This document shows positions 63,063 to 64,000 of a DNA stretch of 64,000 bases, piece by piece. Under the pieces are notes generated by a model that did not search any database, had not been told where the DNA came from, and saw only the letters and a program-made list of their open reading frames with translations. Where the stretch lies: assembly GCA_019752925.1 (NCBI GenBank), contig JAIELP010000002.1:1-64000 (forward strand), read 5' to 3'. Position 1 is the first letter of the stretch; every line of letters starts with the position of its first letter. A program made the translations under genes and the position numbers. The stretch is from a bacterium (lineage in GTDB: Bacteria; Bdellovibrionota; Bdellovibrionia; Bdellovibrionales; Bdellovibrionaceae).

Positions 63063-63088
63063 AGATTTTAATTTTAAAAAATTTAAAA

Positions 63089-63412
63089 TTAGAAACCGAA
63101 GCTAGCTGCTGGAATTTTGATGAAAGCAACTAAGAACGCTAAGATAACTAAAGACTCGATAAGAGCTAAAGATAAGATAAGCGGTGTGAATAATTTGTCG
63201 CCAGCTGCTGGATTACGAGCGATACCTTCTAAGGCTGCAGAAGCTGCTTTACCTTGAGCTGAAGTTCCGCCGAATACCGCTAAACCGATAGCGATAGCTG
63301 CGCCGATAGCAACTAAACCAGAGTTTGAGTTACCAGCGTGAGCTGTTGCTTCCTGTGCGAATGCCGCTGCAGAAGCTAAAGTTGTTACAGCAAATAATAA
63401 TGCCTTTTTCAT
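63089..63412 (-). CDS. atpE: ATP synthase F0 subunit c with signal-peptide-like N-terminus
   Basis: The ring subunit of F1F0-ATP synthase is about 107 aa. Two helices are joined by the polar loop ARNP; the ion-binding carboxylate is Glu86 in SLALIESLVIL. Residues 1-26 (MKKALLFAVTTLASAAAFAQ then EATAHAG) look like a cleavable signal peptide, not usual for AtpE. Gln53 in SAQGKAA aligns with the helix-1 Gln of Na+-binding rings and Ser87 follows the Glu, but the Pro, Thr and Tyr of the Ilyobacter site are missing. The ATG at 63412 with AAAGGAG is preferred over an upstream in-frame start. Confidence 0.94.
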   Translation of the reverse strand: MKKALLFAVTTLASAAAFAQEATAHAGNSNSGLVAIGAAIAIGLAVFGGTSAQGKAASAALEGIARNPAAGDKLFTPLILSLALIESLVILAFLVAFIKIPAASFGF

Positions 63413-63428
63413 GTGATCTCCTTTTGTT

Positions 63429-64000
63429 TTAGTGGTCGTGAGCTGTTGCAAGAGCTATGTAGACCATTGATAATAAAGTAAATACGAACGCCTGAATGGT
63501 ACAAACCAACAGACCCATCGCATAGAATGGAATTGCCGGACCCACCGGAAATAATCCCAAGAATACAGAAAGAACCGTATGGTCACCTGTCATAACGTTA
63601 GCTAAACGTAAACCTAATGTTAGCGGGCGGATAAAGTGAGAAATAATTTCGATAATTAACATTAAGGGCGCTAACCATAAAACTGGGCCTAAAAAATGTT
63701 TTAGGTAGCCCAAGCCACCTTCTTTAATTCCAATAACGTTATACGCTAAGAAAGAAAAAATACCGAAAGCAAAAGTAGTGTTGAAGTTTTCAGTTGCCGG
63801 CGTCATTCCCGGGATTAAACCAACTAAATTGTTGAAAAGAATGTAAGTAAAAACCGATGCAAAGTACGGGGCGAATGCGCGGCCATGGTGACCTATAACT
63901 TGTTCTGCTAATCCACCGATGTACTCTGTGAAAACTTCAAAAATTCCGCGCACAGAAAATTTTCCAGTAGGGATAACGGCTGTATCGCCCGTACCCAAAG
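63429..64000 (-). CDS. atpB: ATP synthase F0 subunit a, C-terminal part (5' end outside window)
   Basis: The frame stays open to the right edge, so the gene starts beyond the window; about 190 residues are visible. Hydrophobic helices and the essential Arg in RPLTLGLRLANVMTGDH (proton-channel helix) identify subunit a. FNNLVGLIPG is the other family hallmark. It is directly upstream of atpE, the standard atpB-atpE order. Confidence 0.96.
   Translation of the reverse strand, partial: LGTGDTAVIPTGKFSVRGIFEVFTEYIGGLAEQVIGHHGRAFAPYFASVFTYILFNNLVGLIPGMTPATENFNTTFAFGIFSFLAYNVIGIKEGGLGYLKHFLGPVLWLAPLMLIIEIISHFIRPLTLGLRLANVMTGDHTVLSVFLGLFPVGPAIPFYAMGLLVCTIQAFVFTLLSMVYIALATAHDH

Overview
This is an AT-rich, gene-dense, mostly core-genome chromosome segment of a Bdellovibrio-like bacterium (phylum Bdellovibrionota). 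The pointers are: a 64-aa protein closely resembling the Bdellovibrio histone-fold protein Bd0055 (23831-24025); an ATP synthase c subunit with a signal-peptide-like N-terminus; many lipoproteins and small exported proteins of unknown function; and consensus FliA (sigma-28) and sigma-54 promoters in front of small accessory genes. I cannot name the species.

Layout. 1-757: the 3' part of a tyrosine recombinase runs up to the 3' end of a tRNA-Ser(UGA), the usual arrangement at the edge of an integrated element, which would lie left of the window. 839-6186: a DUF4336 protein, serS, a small membrane protein and a 989-aa GYF/TPR membrane protein. 6187-6841: the only long stretch without a large gene. 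It holds a cluster of TTGGAAC boxes, a consensus sigma-54 promoter, a 43-aa exported-peptide ORF, a candidate structured RNA and a terminator. 7219-14802, mostly minus strand: rpmE2-prfA-prmC-murA (translation termination and peptidoglycan precursor), then rho and two unknown genes. 15053-17002: a PilZ protein with a FliA promoter, and a LysM lipoprotein. 17130-21705: gatCAB, ppx/gppA and DUF192. 21815-27613: ligA, the histone, an OmpA-type lipoprotein, a metallophosphoesterase and murD. 27618-34695: a probable minus-strand operon of exported proteins, lptM, dapF-dapA-dapB and transaldolase. 34836-40578: a scramblase-family protein, ftsK, queE, a Fis-like protein and dnaB. 40599-47407: a secretin N0-N1-like protein, TM2 and thioredoxin proteins, rpsF-DUF2232-rplI, an FHA protein and an alpha/beta hydrolase. 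47465-51900: an S8 protease, an acyltransferase and two unknown genes. 51919-55310: sdhCAB. 55503-63025: etfBA, a DUF374 acyltransferase, three parvulin-type chaperones, pdxA and a phosphohexomutase. 63089-64000: atpE and partial atpB.

The gene set is mainly housekeeping: translation, cell wall and lysine/DAP synthesis, replication and segregation, respiration and outer-membrane biogenesis. The accessory signal lies in the intergenic DNA. A palindrome related to CTAGACCATGGTCTAG recurs upstream of several exported-protein genes and ftsK. Sigma-54 and sigma-28 promoters mark genes likely to be controlled separately from housekeeping transcription. No CRISPR array, insertion sequence or toxin-antitoxin pair was seen.
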